Below are positions 1 to 10,375 of a stretch of 64,000 nt of DNA, piece after piece. Position 1 is the stretch's first letter; the number at the start of each line of letters is the position of its first letter. The stretch is from the NCBI GenBank assembly GCA_022495005.1, contig JAGYXB010000968.1, positions 472,856 through 536,855 on the forward strand, given 5' to 3'. Source of the stretch: Rhyacophila brunnea. Its lineage: Eukaryota; Arthropoda; Insecta; Trichoptera; Rhyacophilidae. Made by a program: the position numbers and the translations under genes. The notes beneath the pieces are model-generated. The model did no database searches. It had not been told where the DNA came from and saw only the letters and a list, made by a program, of their open reading frames with translations.

Positions 1-282
1 AATCGTAGTATCTACCTTATTATGTAGATCTTTTAGAGCGCTCCGCTGTGTTGTGAAATTAAATTGCATTTTTCTCTCTCCAAATCCTCAATTTAGGTGG
101 CAAGACCTACAAATTTGGAGCTACATAACTCTTTGCTTGTTAAATCCAACAAAAAAAAATCTATTTCAAAAGTGCTTGTGTCAATATGAAATGGAGAAAA
201 ATATAATTTGTCGACTTTTGCAATGGGCGGATTTAAAACGACAACAATTATACCTTTTTTGTAAAAAATGTGAATTGGGAAT

Positions 283-353
283 TTGGCAAAGAGCCGCACG
301 CCAATACCCAAAGAGCCGCATGTGGCTCGCGAGCCGCGGTTTTCCGACCACTG
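283..353 (-). mobile_element. hAT-type element end (remnant)
   Basis: The minus strand from position 353 begins CAGTGGTCGGAAAACC and runs into GC-rich GAGCCGC repeats. This is the usual look of a non-autonomous hAT end (CAGTGGT..., then 'CCGC' repeats). No partner end is visible, so it may lie left of the window or be lost. Confidence 0.35.
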
Positions 354-360
354 GTTTAAT

Positions 361-1253
361 GCACAGATATTGTATGTTCAGTGTTTGTCGAAATTGAGTT
401 AACATACACAAAATGTTCGTCTTCATATCTTTATGCTGTAAAAATATTGTAGGTACGTCCAAATAGCATATTTTAGAAGATACTGTATCATTCAAATACA
501 CAATATGTCCATTTCTCATGCATCTCAAATTTTAATCTTCGATTTTCTCAAAACATGATAATGTCATTGGACAGAATAGTCAAAAAAGAACACAGTTTTT
601 GTTGATATTTGGTTTTTTCTCTGTCATGATTTAATAAATCTTGTATATTCAAGCCTACTATGCGTCCCGGTTTCACACATTGGTCCCGTCGTCCTGGCCG
701 GCTTGGCATTTTGTCCAGTTTAAAGTTGCAAAAGTTCATTCCAGCGAGAAGTACGACTAGTACAATAAATAAATTTTTGCTGTAATAATAAAACAATTTT
801 TGGTGGTTAAATTTGTTTCTTTGCCATATATCTCGTTCCTGTCCCGGTTTAGACTTTCATAATTATGGTAAGCCTATGTATATTATTATTTATGTCCATA
901 CCTTCGTTTTTCATATTTTATTCATATTTGTATACTCTAAAATTAAGAGAATGTAAATGCATGGGTCCCACCATTTTTTTTATTACATTGATTTTTTCAA
1001 TCCTCACGTTAGGTAAAAGACAAAAATGTATATTTTCTGTTTATATTACTTATTATAAATGTGATTCATTTTATATTTAGAATTACCTGTTGTATGTAAA
1101 TCTTAAATATGTCACGTATACGTTTGATGACTTCTTTATAAATATACTTAATATTTTCCTTCATTCCTCTAAAAAGGGCTGACAATCAATTCTCAAAAAA
1201 ATATCACATACTTAAATGAAGATTATAGGTACCTATCTACACAGGCTATAAAT
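361..1253. other. No gene recognised
   Basis: AT-rich stretch. The open frames here are short, lack Cys/His or other domain signatures, and have no convincing splice context. The first exon of the THAP gene could be here, but I could not find it. Confidence 0.5.
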
Positions 1254-3609
1254 GAGCCCTCAAGAAGTGAAGTAGGCCAAGTGACAAAATGGTGAAAGAA
1301 TTAGTTTAATGAACTTTTTACATATTTTTTTGTATGGAGCTGTATTCATTTTTTTATATTAAATAGAAGTTTTTTATATAAATAAATAGAAAAAAAGTAT
1401 TTATGGATAATATTGATTGTAATAAGATAATAAAAGGGGTGAGTTTATTTCACCTTTACTTATTAATGTCACTTGGCTCACTTTAGCTTATATTAGTCGT
1501 GTTCACCTCTACATACTAATAGTACTTGGCTCACGTTTTAGATAAGTTAGTCATGTTCACCATTACAGTAACCTTATCTAATATTGTCACCTGGCTCAGT
1601 TTATCTTGCTATACATAATAATATTGTTATTATAGCGCCTGTACACACACAATTGTGCTTATTTTAAACTGTCATGACATAACTGTTTACACGTAAAAGT
1701 GCTGACTGTTTCTCCAATCTCACTATTCAAGAGTAAGCGAGACGCGAGGTTGTCATTTTATACTACTATCTGACAGGTCGTATTGAAAATCGAAGCTCAA
1801 AATGAGTAGTTCGTTTTTTACCGGCATGTTCTCTATCGCTCTACTGCGCAAGCGCAGATCGAAAATAATCTTACTTACGCGCAATAAATCATCACAATTT
1901 GGAATCTTCCAATCTTGTTTGATTTATGCACGCAATCTTGCCAACTGCAGGATAATACATATTTCCCCATACATTTTCTTACTGTGCACAGTACATCCAT
2001 GCACGTGTAAACGGGGTATTATTGTATGTCATAATATTACGATTTTTCTCCAGTATATAGACTATTATAATAAAGTATGGTTTTATTCGACTATGTTACC
2101 TCTGTGAGTTTTCAAATTAGGTAGGTAATAGATTATAAAATCAATTAGTTTGTTGACATTTTCGAAAGTTATATTATATACGAAATGGTTAAGGTAGGCA
2201 TAAACAGTTTTTAGAAAAGTATATAAAAAATAACTACATCCGGTTAAAAATAATAATTGTTTAATAAAAAAGTTTTATGAATATTTTTCATCCATTAGTA
2301 CTATCATTAATAAATATGTAAGTGTTAGTTTCTTCCATTTTTTCTTCTATAATTTATGTCATCGTAATGTTCTGGATAAAGTTCAGCATTTTTGTTGATT
2401 TTGGAGCGATGCATATATTATTCCTACCCTGTCCTCTGCAGCTATTTCTCCCGCCTCTTTTTGTTATGCAAATTCGATGTGGCAAGTCGTTATAAAAATA
2501 ATTGGTGAGGGGCCCACTATATGGGAAGAGGTCCTGCAAATCTTTATATTTTACTTGTGTAAATTCAATTGGATAGGTATAACCACGCACGCTCTAGAGT
2601 CTAGTGCACCAACATTTGAAATTGATCTCCCCAAAATATATTTAAAAGATACAAATTCTAATTCGTCTCGAGACTGGTAAGCAGAGATAATTTTTTTCTG
2701 TTCATAATATAACTTAGTAGTGCCTTTGGGAAAACAAAGTCTTGTATAGTTAACATGGAGGTTATAAAAAAGGTTTATTGCGGGCCTTTTGAATTTTCTT
2801 TCCCCAATCAGAGGGATCATGTATTTCGATGTAAATGACTTTCTTTTTCCTATATTACCAAAATCGAATCGTTTGATAGATAAGAGTGTCCAGATTCCAA
2901 CAATCGATGTTCCCGTTCATCTAAATGATTGTAGGAGCACACTGTCCAAATCATGAAAGTAACTTTACTACAATGATGTTTTGGTCACTTTTTGTAAAAT
3001 AAATGCCTTTTTAAATCCCTTGACTCAACTCCCCCAGAAAAACTCATTTATTTTTTTTTGTTCTTAAAAAAGAAGATTTGTTCAACAGTCATGGCAGCAT
3101 TTGCACTCAACATACTTAAATATTTTTTCTCTTGTAACGACTTTTGGCACTTTTATCAGAAAGGTATTCATTTCCAAAATTCCTTTCCTGCTTTCTTTGT
3201 GAAGACTTCCAATTTACAATAGTCTTTGCCTCGTCCCTTTTAAATTTACTTATTGAACAGAAAACTGACAACCAACTACGTGGAAAACTTGCATGAATGC
3301 ATAGAAGTGAACACAGCTAACAAGCATGTTATCATAGCAACATGCGTATTCACTTTTATAGGATAACAACACGTTAACCAGTTGGTGAGAACAGTGAAGT
3401 GAGCTAATGACTTGGCTCACTTCACCACTAGACAATATAATACGATAGCTCAATGAATATTTTTATTTTAACTATAAAATACTATTTTAGTATATATTTA
3501 GTAAGCGCACTTCACTTTTATGATACTTTATGACATGTAGAATACCACAACACACCTAACTCATTTTTTTCAAAAATGTCAATTGGCCTACTTCACTTCT
3601 TCTTGGCTC
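1254..3609. mobile_element. 2.36-kb non-autonomous element with ~33-bp terminal inverted repeats
   Basis: The left end (1254-1286) and the right end (3577-3609) are inverted copies: both contain AAGAAGTGAAGTAGGCCAA reading inward, with two or three differences over about 33 bases. The short motif CTTGGCTCAC recurs just inside the ends and in a tandem array near the left end. AAAT lies beside both ends and may be a target duplication. No transposase is recognised inside. The family is unknown to me. The region also holds 1.6-1.85 kb of slightly GC-richer DNA with a spurious 101-codon frame. Confidence 0.55.
1449..1600. repeat. Three tandem ~53-bp repeats, subterminal in the element
   Basis: Three units each start TTCACC and contain a version of GT(C)ACTTGGCTCAC, then a TTAGTC(G/A)TG segment. 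They begin near 1449, 1502 and 1555. The CTTGGCTCAC core is also in the right terminal region (about 3411-3422), so these could be transposase-binding subterminal repeats. Confidence 0.6.
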
Positions 3610-3717
3610 AAATTACCTATATTCAATAATACTTTTATTTTGTGCATCCATTTATAAGAAGTCTCAGTATCTTATTTTAGCTGCTAATATTGACTAAGAT
3701 TTTTTATTATTTTTCAG

Positions 3718-4860
3718 GTTTCCTCGTGATGTAGTTCGCCGCTCAGAATGGGCAAAGTGCATTAACCGTCAATATAATTGGGCGCCAAGTAACTATCACG
3801 TTATTTGTTCAGTGCATTTTGAAGAAGTGTCTTTTATACACACCAAGAGTGGGTTAAAGCGATTAAAACAGGACGCTATACCTTCACTAAGAAATCCTGC
3901 GCAGTCTTTAATGGAAACGGTAAATATAAAATGATTTGATAAGCAGTTCTTGAAACAAAAAAATGTTGGCTTTTCTCACATTACTATCTTCTGGATATTT
4001 ATATTATGTATTGAACACTTCATGTAGACTGTATAGCAGGCATGCCCAACCTGCGTGGGCCGAAATGAAGACATTGCGGGCCAAGGCCCAATTGAAGTTT
4101 TCAGCTTTCTATATTTTTCATATTGGTATTCATACATTAAAAAAAAATCATTCTCATAAATTTACCACATTTATGTTGTGTTGCGGGCTAGTAAAAGCAG
4201 CTTTTATGCTTATGCCGGCTCCATACACTCGGCAATACGATAGTGAGAGTGAGACGGCTATAATCTGAGCATTGACCAATCGAGAAATCGTTCATTACAC
4301 TGTTTCAACTGTTTGTTTGGCTTACTCGTGGTAGTCAATTTAGATATCAAAGTTAGATCAATGGCTTCTAGATTTATGTTTTTTGATAGATATAACAATG
4401 AAATTAAATGAATTAAATCATTAGTACATTCATTTAATTCTCATAACTAAAATGCTTCATATTATTTCAGCCAGTCATTAAAAAGGAGTGGGAAGAGGAA
4501 GTGAAAGTGTCCGAAATCCGATCAATAATAAGCGAGCCCATGAAATGTGAAAGTCCCCGCTATAAGCAACTGAGCAGGCAGCTGAATAAATTCCAGCAGT
4601 TAGCAAAACTGAGGAAAAAAAGGCTAATAATCGCCAATCAAAAAAACCGACGTTATGTTAGGAAGATTGACATGTATAAATCAATTTTTAAATCTTTAGT
4701 AGTCGCAGGACATATTGATAATAAATTTTTTACGGAATTGAAAAATAATAGTCGTCAAATTGCCCAGTCCACTGTCAAAGATGCAACAGAAAACGAGGAC
4801 AAAAAAGATAAATTACAATTGTTGATCAATATTGTAGATATAAATGAACCAATATCATGA
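3718..4860 (+). CDS. THAP-type zinc finger protein, last two exons (5' exon not found)
   Basis: Exon A is 3718-3919 and exon B is 4471-4860 (stop TGA), joined by a GT-AG intron. Exon A starts one base into a codon and reads [14 protein letters not shown]..., then ICSVHFEE and ends in AIPSLRN. This is the C-terminal two thirds of a C2CH THAP DNA-binding domain: the third Cys (WAKC), the C-x2-H pair (CSVHF) and the AVP-like box are visible. Exon B is a basic, Lys/Gln-rich coiled-coil-like tail of about 129 residues. The first exon, with the first Cys pair and the ATG, should end in phase 2, but I could not identify it upstream. An AATAAA follows at about 4878. The intron contains a hAT-like end near 4030 (CAGGCATGCCCAACCTGCG). 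THAP proteins are DNA-binding regulators or domesticated P-type transposase relatives; which applies here is not visible. Confidence 0.83.
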
Positions 4861-4884
4861 TACATTTATCCATAATACAATAAA

Positions 4885-5235
4885 ATTTTGACATGAGTTG
4901 CACATGGCATGGAGAGGTGTGCTAGGCATCACACGTGAAGACAAAAAAAGGATTAAATAGATAAGGAAGCAAACAAGAGTACGTAACGCTAAAAAACATT
5001 TAAATGGTAATGGGCCGGAATATAGCCTGCGACAGGATGGCCAATCAAGTGGTACCTGTGGTACAAGTGGTGGATATAAAATGAAAAAAAGGCTAAAGTG
5101 TGTGCTGGATTGACTAATTGTTAAGTTTTGGTGGAATTATGTGGCATCGAAGAACAAGAAACCAAAGAGTGGAGAGAACTTGAGAATGCCTTCATCCAGC
5201 AGTGAATGGAAACAGGCTGATGATGATAATATACA
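4885..5235 (+). mobile_element. LINE 3' end (RTE-like), decayed
   Basis: Broken frames resemble the C-terminal tail of RTE-type reverse transcriptase ORFs. The piece ends with ELENAFIQQ-stop-METG, which matches the usual ...EAFVQQW... tail, and then GATGATGATAATA, the (GAT)n tail typical of such elements. Several stops and frameshifts make it dead. It lies directly downstream of the THAP gene in the same orientation. Confidence 0.55.
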
Positions 5236-5370
5236 ATTTATATTGTGTACTAGATACATCTGTGCCCTTTTTCTTTAAAAATATTCTGCTCCAATTATAT
5301 ACCTTAAATAAATCAGTAGCGTCATATAATCAATAGCGCGTAATAGACATTATTTTTTTGTTACATCTAA

Positions 5371-6533
5371 GACCTTGTCCAGATGGCGCATGTCCCACTG
5401 TGTTTTACGCTTGAGTACCAAGAATGTGTTCCGTCCGGATAGTGCGCTCCATTTGGCATTGAATAAGCTAGGTGACGTAATTCATTTTTGAATCGGCATA
5501 AAAAACAAACGCGAGTGCAAGAAAAAAGTCTGACAACTCGATTGTGTTACTCGGTTTCAATGCGATATTGTATTTCGGGATAACTTGTAATATGTATTTA
5601 CTACACTTTACATGCTAGGTCAGGGAGGGCAAACTTTTTGGATGGAGGGCCAAATTCAAGAATTAAAAATGAGCGGCGGGCCGCAAGTAAAATACCATTT
5701 TTAGATATACACTATTTATTATCACGAAAAATAAACATTACAAAAAATTAATGAGAAGAACAAAACAAGAAAATGTACATTTTTTAACATTTTTTTAAAT
5801 TCAGGTGTTAATTTTGTAGTTGATATTCTCAAAGCTGCTTCTAAATGGGCATCGGAGATATTTGATAGTAAAGAATTTTTATTGAGGTTCATGATCGAAA
5901 ATGTTTGTTCACATATATAGGTTGATCCAAAAATACCGAACATTTTTCTTTCATAATCTTTAAGTTGGTCAAAATTGTCTGAATTAAGGGCATTGTAAAA
6001 TTCGGAGATTTCTTCACGACGATGCAATTCTCTTAAATCACTGTCACACTGCAGATCAATAATCTCAAGTTGTAGCTCTGTCGGCACACTATCAATATCT
6101 ATTGAAATCGATCTTCAACTTAGAAAATAGTGGTTACATAGTGTGAGACGAGACGCAAGGAAGACGTACTGATAAAATACATTTACGAAACAAGAAATTC
6201 TTCAAATTTTAATCTATTGTCAATATTTTTTTAAAATATATAAAAAAAGTTATTCGTAATCAGAAGTACAATTAATGATGGCGGGCCGCAAAAATACCGG
6301 CGGGCCGCAGTTTGCCCGTGCTAGGTGATGTAATTTATTTTGAGGTAGCCATAAAAATTGTCACGTTCGAGCGCCAGGCGGTCGTAATTCATTTTAGAAT
6401 GGCTGTAAACGCCGCGATCTCCAGAATCTAGCGATTGTGTGCGCTTGTTAGTCGTCACGGAGCGAGAGCATGTGGATGGCTCAATGAGGTCACGTGTACC
6501 TGGAGAACACGCAAGTCAAATCTTGACAAGGCC
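5371..6533. mobile_element. Non-autonomous element with TAA target duplication (copy 1), split by a hAT
   Basis: The left end is GACCTTGTCCAGATG and the inverted right end is GGCCTTGTCAAGAT. TAA flanks both sides (5368-5370 and 6534-6536), a 3-bp duplication of the Harbinger kind. Without the nested hAT (5621-6318) the element is about 460 bp. A second, unsplit copy in the opposite orientation is at 43381-43801, with the same internal words (ends of 'caggtacatgtgac', 'gtaattcatttt'). Confidence 0.7.
5621..6318 (-). mobile_element. Deleted hAT element with transposase C-terminal fragment (copy 1)
   Basis: The element begins CAGGGAGGGCAAACT and ends AGTTTGCCCG. A perfect 8-bp target duplication TGCTAGGT lies at 5613-5620 and 6319-6326, diagnostic of hAT. 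Inside, on the minus strand at 6087-5722, is an open frame with the hAT dimerisation-region pattern (FGSTYICEQTFSIMN ... LEAALRIS). It corresponds only to the C-terminal part of a transposase, so the element is an internally deleted, non-autonomous derivative. A homologous copy is at 33010-33639. Confidence 0.85.
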
Positions 6534-7264
6534 TAACAGTTGAGAATATTTACTTTGACATAGTGAGATCGAAAAGCTAGTTTTAATCATTATTAAAATG
6601 TGTTTCAGGTGCTATTTTACGATGTGCGGCCAGTATCTATGCATCGTTTTATATTCCATAGATGAGGTAGATAAAGAAATATTGAAATTGATATAGTGGA
6701 ATAATTTAACCTTAGAAAAGGGCATTCTACTACTCAGCAATTACACAGAAGAAATTAATGTGATTACACAGTTGCTATTGTGGACTGTATTTATATCTGC
6801 AATATTGCTACGGTTTCTCTTGCACAGCACCCCTCTAACCATATCTAGTTTCCTAACAAACTTCATGCTGATGTGATATAGCCTGGTAGGCTTAACCAGA
6901 TGACTGCCAAAGATGTCTTGTTTAATAATCCCTAAGGAGATATCTATTTCGTACCTTATTATTCTGTCTAATCAACTAATTTTAAAATAGGACAGATACT
7001 GACATTTATCCAAGTCTATCCAAAATCCATTTTTTTTCAGAAAAACTTTGCATACAAAAAATAATACTTGGCGAGTCGTTATGATTTATGTTTAACACAT
7101 TCACAGACATGACGTCCATAGACGTCCTGTACTGTGGAACAGAATACGACACGATGTTTATAGAAGTCGTATTTTGGATTAAAACAATATGCTCCTTGTT
7201 ACCTGTGTCACGGTGCGAACATATTTCCATTAGATAGTGTCGTATCTTAAGACTTAACTTATTT
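6534..7264. other. No gene recognised
   Basis: A short plus-strand frame starts at 6619 (MCGQYLCIVLYSIDE...) but stops after about 24 codons. The segment 7085-7170 has a small GACGTC-rich inverted motif. Nothing here supports a gene. Confidence 0.5.
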
Positions 7265-7600
7265 CTATATATCTAAAACGAAAATTAATAAAATTAAATT
7301 TTTAATGTGTCCACCAACATAATTTTTTTCCCAAATTATATTCGGCCTCGGTATTAGGGCATAGGGCAAGAACAAGTTTGCGCCACTTCCCTCGGTCCAT
7401 CGCAAACTTTGGTGCCTCCCACTATGCCAGATCTGTAGCGGGTAGTTCACTTTTGTAGCACCGTTGCAGGGTGAGGGAGGGCCGGCCACGGCGATGGAAC
7501 CCTCAAGGCTGTGCCACAAGGGTATGAAGTGTTGCACTCTCTGGCGGCATCCGGAACACATGTCCCAGCCACGTAGTCTCTTCATGATTACCGCAATCAC
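7265..7600 (-). mobile_element. Probable non-LTR retrotransposon 3' fragment
   Basis: The minus strand reads, in two frames, pieces like those at the C-terminus of insect LINE ORF2: RRLRGWDMCSGC and, in another frame, MDRGKWRKLVLALCPNTEAE. The local GC richness contrasts with the flanks. The frame breaks show it is inactive. The clade cannot be named with confidence. Confidence 0.4.
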
Positions 7601-7841
7601 TAAGGGCTGCTGTGTCCGCTCACGGACTTGAGTTTTTTAGTAAATGGGTTTAATTGGGACACTTTTAGAAAAGAAAAAGACACGTGAGCAAGACAAAAAT
7701 AGCGTAGGAGTGTGGGATTTAAAGTGACTGCGCATGTGTTTTTATAGTTTTTGTTACATTTTTCTGTAAATTCATAACTGCGGGGATTCAGATATTGAGG
7801 ACCCGCTGTAATAGGAAGGGAGAAACAGTTTTTTTAAACAA

Positions 7842-7847
7842 TTTATT
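7842..7847 (-). terminator. AATAAA polyadenylation signal for the 7883-8318 gene
   Basis: TTTATT on the plus strand reads AATAAA on the minus strand, 36 bases past the stop codon at 7883. This supports a real leftward transcript. Confidence 0.55.
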
Positions 7848-7882
7848 TTGAATATAATTATTACATTAATAAAATTGATTCA

Positions 7883-8318
7883 TTAATTAAGTTTCCTCTT
7901 CATTTTCTTCCATTTGTTTTTACTAACCCTCTCTCCACCATTTAATAGGATCAAGTTTTGATAATCATCTTTACTGATAGTCTTCTCAACAATAGCACTT
8001 TGCGCAGTGGTAACCTCAGGTGTTTTTATGTTATGTTCATTAATTGGTGCCTCTGATGCTTTAGGGAGATTGAGAAAAGCTTGGTTCTTAGTTTCCTTTT
8101 TGATTTTTTTAATGAGGCCTGTTTCTAGGGCTGACTTCATGACTTGGATAGCGTTCTGACTCCGCCCAGAGCTTAGAGACTCGTCGAGTATATTGTTGCT
8201 AGTGGGAAACTTGAAGCTGAAGCCTTTCGGAAAAAGATGGCAGGCCAGTAGGGAGTTCAGCATTTTTTTTTTCATTGTCAGTGAATTCCTTAGGTTTGCC
8301 GCGGCGTCGTTTTCCATT
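7883..8318 (-). CDS. Unidentified lysine-rich protein (single or last exon)
   Basis: An open frame starts at ATG 8318 (MENDAAANLRNSL) or possibly upstream at 8371, and stops at 7883. It gives about 144 residues from the inner start. The inner start is preferred because its local sequence is GC-richer (GACGCCGCGG) and because a splice-acceptor-like TTATCAG lies just upstream near 8330, which suggests a 5' UTR intron or an earlier exon. The protein is basic, contains KKIKKETKN, and ends in KNKWKKMKRKLN, a nucleolar-type basic tail. No signal peptide or membrane segment is seen. A polyA signal follows. I recognise no family. It lies downstream of DDX24 on the same strand but is separated by an opposite-strand exon and repeats, so it is a separate gene. 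Confidence 0.5.
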
Positions 8319-8746
8319 TTCCTAGGCCTGATAAAGGATACATGGTTAAGGAAATTACTATAAAAATACAATTATTATTGAGCCCGAGAAATCAACACGG
8401 TAAGAAAACCATTGCAAATTGCTGTATTCACAATATAAATATTTTATTTATGGTAATGGTGCTGTCTAGCTTAGTATACAACATTGAGTTGAACTTTAAA
8501 TGCTCGTTCCCATGGAGAAGATAAGATAAATGGGCTGAGTGTATAGCATCTTTACATTATAAGTAAATGACTCAAAAATGAAAAATTAGCCAAGTATTCT
8601 CAACATATTATAGTCATTGTTTGAACAATATTTGTCATCGAAACCGTAGTCAAACCAAATAATATTGATTATTTTCCCGTACCACTTAATGGTAGCCACT
8701 TACCAATGCATTTTATTCGCAGCTGTGAATGTTTGACCTATGACAC

Positions 8747-9590
8747 TTGTATCGGCTTTCAAGAGAAAACTTGCGCGACTGTCTTGCGCCAAGCGTACGA
8801 ATTTCGATGACGCAGCCAACTATGTTTCATTCACAGTGCACAGATATCGCAATGCGAATAAAAATGGTGACGGCTGAGAAGCTTATAGAGTTGGTCCATA
8901 ACTGTTGCATATTTTACAATTTGTCAGACAGAGGTTATAAAAATATTTGTAAAAAGATAAAATTAGGAGAGAAATGAAAGAGAGTGGTCTGTAGGTAGTC
9001 ATATGAAGCCAAATAGTATTATGCTGAGCATTGAACATTCTGTCTTCTGTTACCTTGACATTTATATTTCCATCCATGGCGTAAATATGTTGATAACTCT
9101 AAAAAAATCAATTTTCAGGGCAGCTATTTGTACACTTTCAGTTATTTTGAATGATTTTAAATTTTAGTAAAATGTTTGTAAATTCTCAACAAACTAAAAT
9201 TTCAAAACATTCCTGATTTACCACAGAATACCACCAACCTTACAAATAGCTGCCCTGAAAATTGATTTTTTTAGACTTTTCACGCCATAAACAGATTTAA
9301 TCTATGGCTTCAAACTGTGCTGCCATTTCGTTTTCATAGAATTATTGGACATTTTACGTGAAGTGGGTAAAAGTTATAGTAACTCTGAAAATGCTGTAGT
9401 GTATGATTCATATTTAATTCATAAAAATTATAGAATATTTTGCGTAAAATATTAATAATATTTACTATTTTACATCTGATGCGGAAATAAAATTATTTAA
9501 TCCATGGCTGCGAAATTAGCGCATTGGTATGATGCCAAACACGAAATTCTGATCAAATGCTAGCGGTTTCGTTGCAAAGAGATTTATCAC
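8747..9590 (+). mobile_element. Internally deleted Harbinger relative of the 57122-61774 element
   Basis: Two blocks match the larger element. 8760-8975 resembles 57200-57440, including the MADF start (EKLIELVHNCCIFYNLSDRG here, beside a related LIELVRKYPILYDFSDS there). 9290-9590 resembles 61430-61710, including the repeated (T)TTA(A/G)TC(T/C)ATGGCT words. Everything between is missing except a foldback MITE inserted at the junction. The terminal repeats are too decayed to place exactly. Confidence 0.6.
9076..9288. mobile_element. Foldback MITE with perfect 34-bp inverted arms
   Basis: Arms 9099-9132 and 9241-9274 are exact inverted copies (core AAAATCAATTTTCAGGGCAG). The outer ends read ATGGCGTAAA and TTCACGCCAT. 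About 108 bases of AT-rich spacer lie between the arms. The perfect arms suggest a recent insertion into the older Harbinger relic. Confidence 0.8.
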
Positions 9591-9720
9591 ACTTTTATAT
9601 AAATTACTCATCTAGATTTTATCCTCTCTGACTCTGACAAACTTTGAGTTTCCCTATTCTGCCCAAATCTGTATGAGACTGTGTACTTTGGAAACCATGG
9701 GTTAAATGTATTGTTAATAG

Positions 9721-9850
9721 CACAATAATACATTATCAAGATGTGAGCAAAACAGGCACACTTGTTTATGACAAGGTTCCACAACAACCACCAGCCACCT
9801 CCCAAATTGGAAAATGGGCCAACGCGTACGACTGGACCTCAGGAGAGTGA
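9721..9850 (+). CDS. 3'-terminal exon of an unidentified gene
   Basis: After the acceptor TTGTTAATAG (AG at 9719-9720) a frame reads TIIHYQDVSKTGTLVYDK, continues through VPQQPPATSQ and ends IGKWANAYDWTSGE with TGA at 9848-9850. An AATAAA follows 26 bases later. An alternative acceptor AAAACAG at 9753-9755 would start the exon at GCACACTTG. The composition (Trp, Pro, Gln, balanced codons) is unlike the AT-driven random frames nearby. I do not recognise the protein. The upstream exons are not identified; one speculative candidate is a short ATG-to-donor segment at 8342-8399 (donor GTAAGAA), whose phase fits the alternative acceptor. Confidence 0.5.
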
Positions 9851-9875
9851 GTTGCTCACCTTATGTATAATAACA

Positions 9876-9881
9876 AATAAA
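9876..9881 (+). terminator. AATAAA polyadenylation signal
   Basis: A canonical hexamer 26 bases after the stop of the 9721-9850 exon. Confidence 0.6.
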
Positions 9882-10012
9882 AGATTTTAAAATGTTACGA
9901 TGTTTGTTGCTAGGAGTGACAAGAGATATTGTCTTAGTGCCAAGCCTTCTGTAACTATATTTAATAATATGTTTAACAATACATTTTGTGTCTTCATTTT
10001 ATTCGCCCATAA

Positions 10013-10195
10013 GGTAATGTCCTGGGTTCGATTCCCGGGTCTGGAAAATTTACATGTCGTTTTTTAATGTGTGTTTGGACCTGATAGGTTGAGCGAGTGG
10101 CTAAAATCCATTTCTCGTAAATAAAACAACCTCCTCCCTGTCCGCTGATCCTCTTCGGATTGAACATGGTGGTTTAATATATTAGACTTTATATA
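10013..10195 (+). mobile_element. tRNA-derived SINE (copy 1, 5' truncated)
   Basis: It contains a T-arm/B-box CCTGGGTTCGATTCCCGGG, followed by a body that includes 'TTGAGCGAGTGGCT' and 'ATCCATTTCTCGTAAA'. The same body follows a B-box at 54108-54330. The A-box half is missing or decayed here. Confidence 0.65.
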
Positions 10196-10375
10196 AATAA
10201 ATCCGATTGGCGAGATACTCCGCATATGACAAATGACATGTTATGATTCACCACTTGTTTCCTCATAAAGAATCAGCTCCGAGTCTGATAAAAGGTGACC
10301 CAGGGTATAAGATGTCAGTAAATAAAATATGAATGTGTTGGCTGGACACAGTTATTAAAGATAGGTAACACATTA

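Noticed and set aside
1802..2107. First exon of the THAP gene in the 1802-2107 frame
   Set aside because: It lacks the N-terminal Cys pair of a THAP domain and a phase-2 donor, and it lies inside the 1254-3609 element.
6619..6693. Start of a glutaminase-type protein (MCGQYLCIVLYSIDE)
   Set aside because: The Met-Cys-Gly start is tempting, but the frame stops after about 24 codons and no downstream exon with the family motifs was found.
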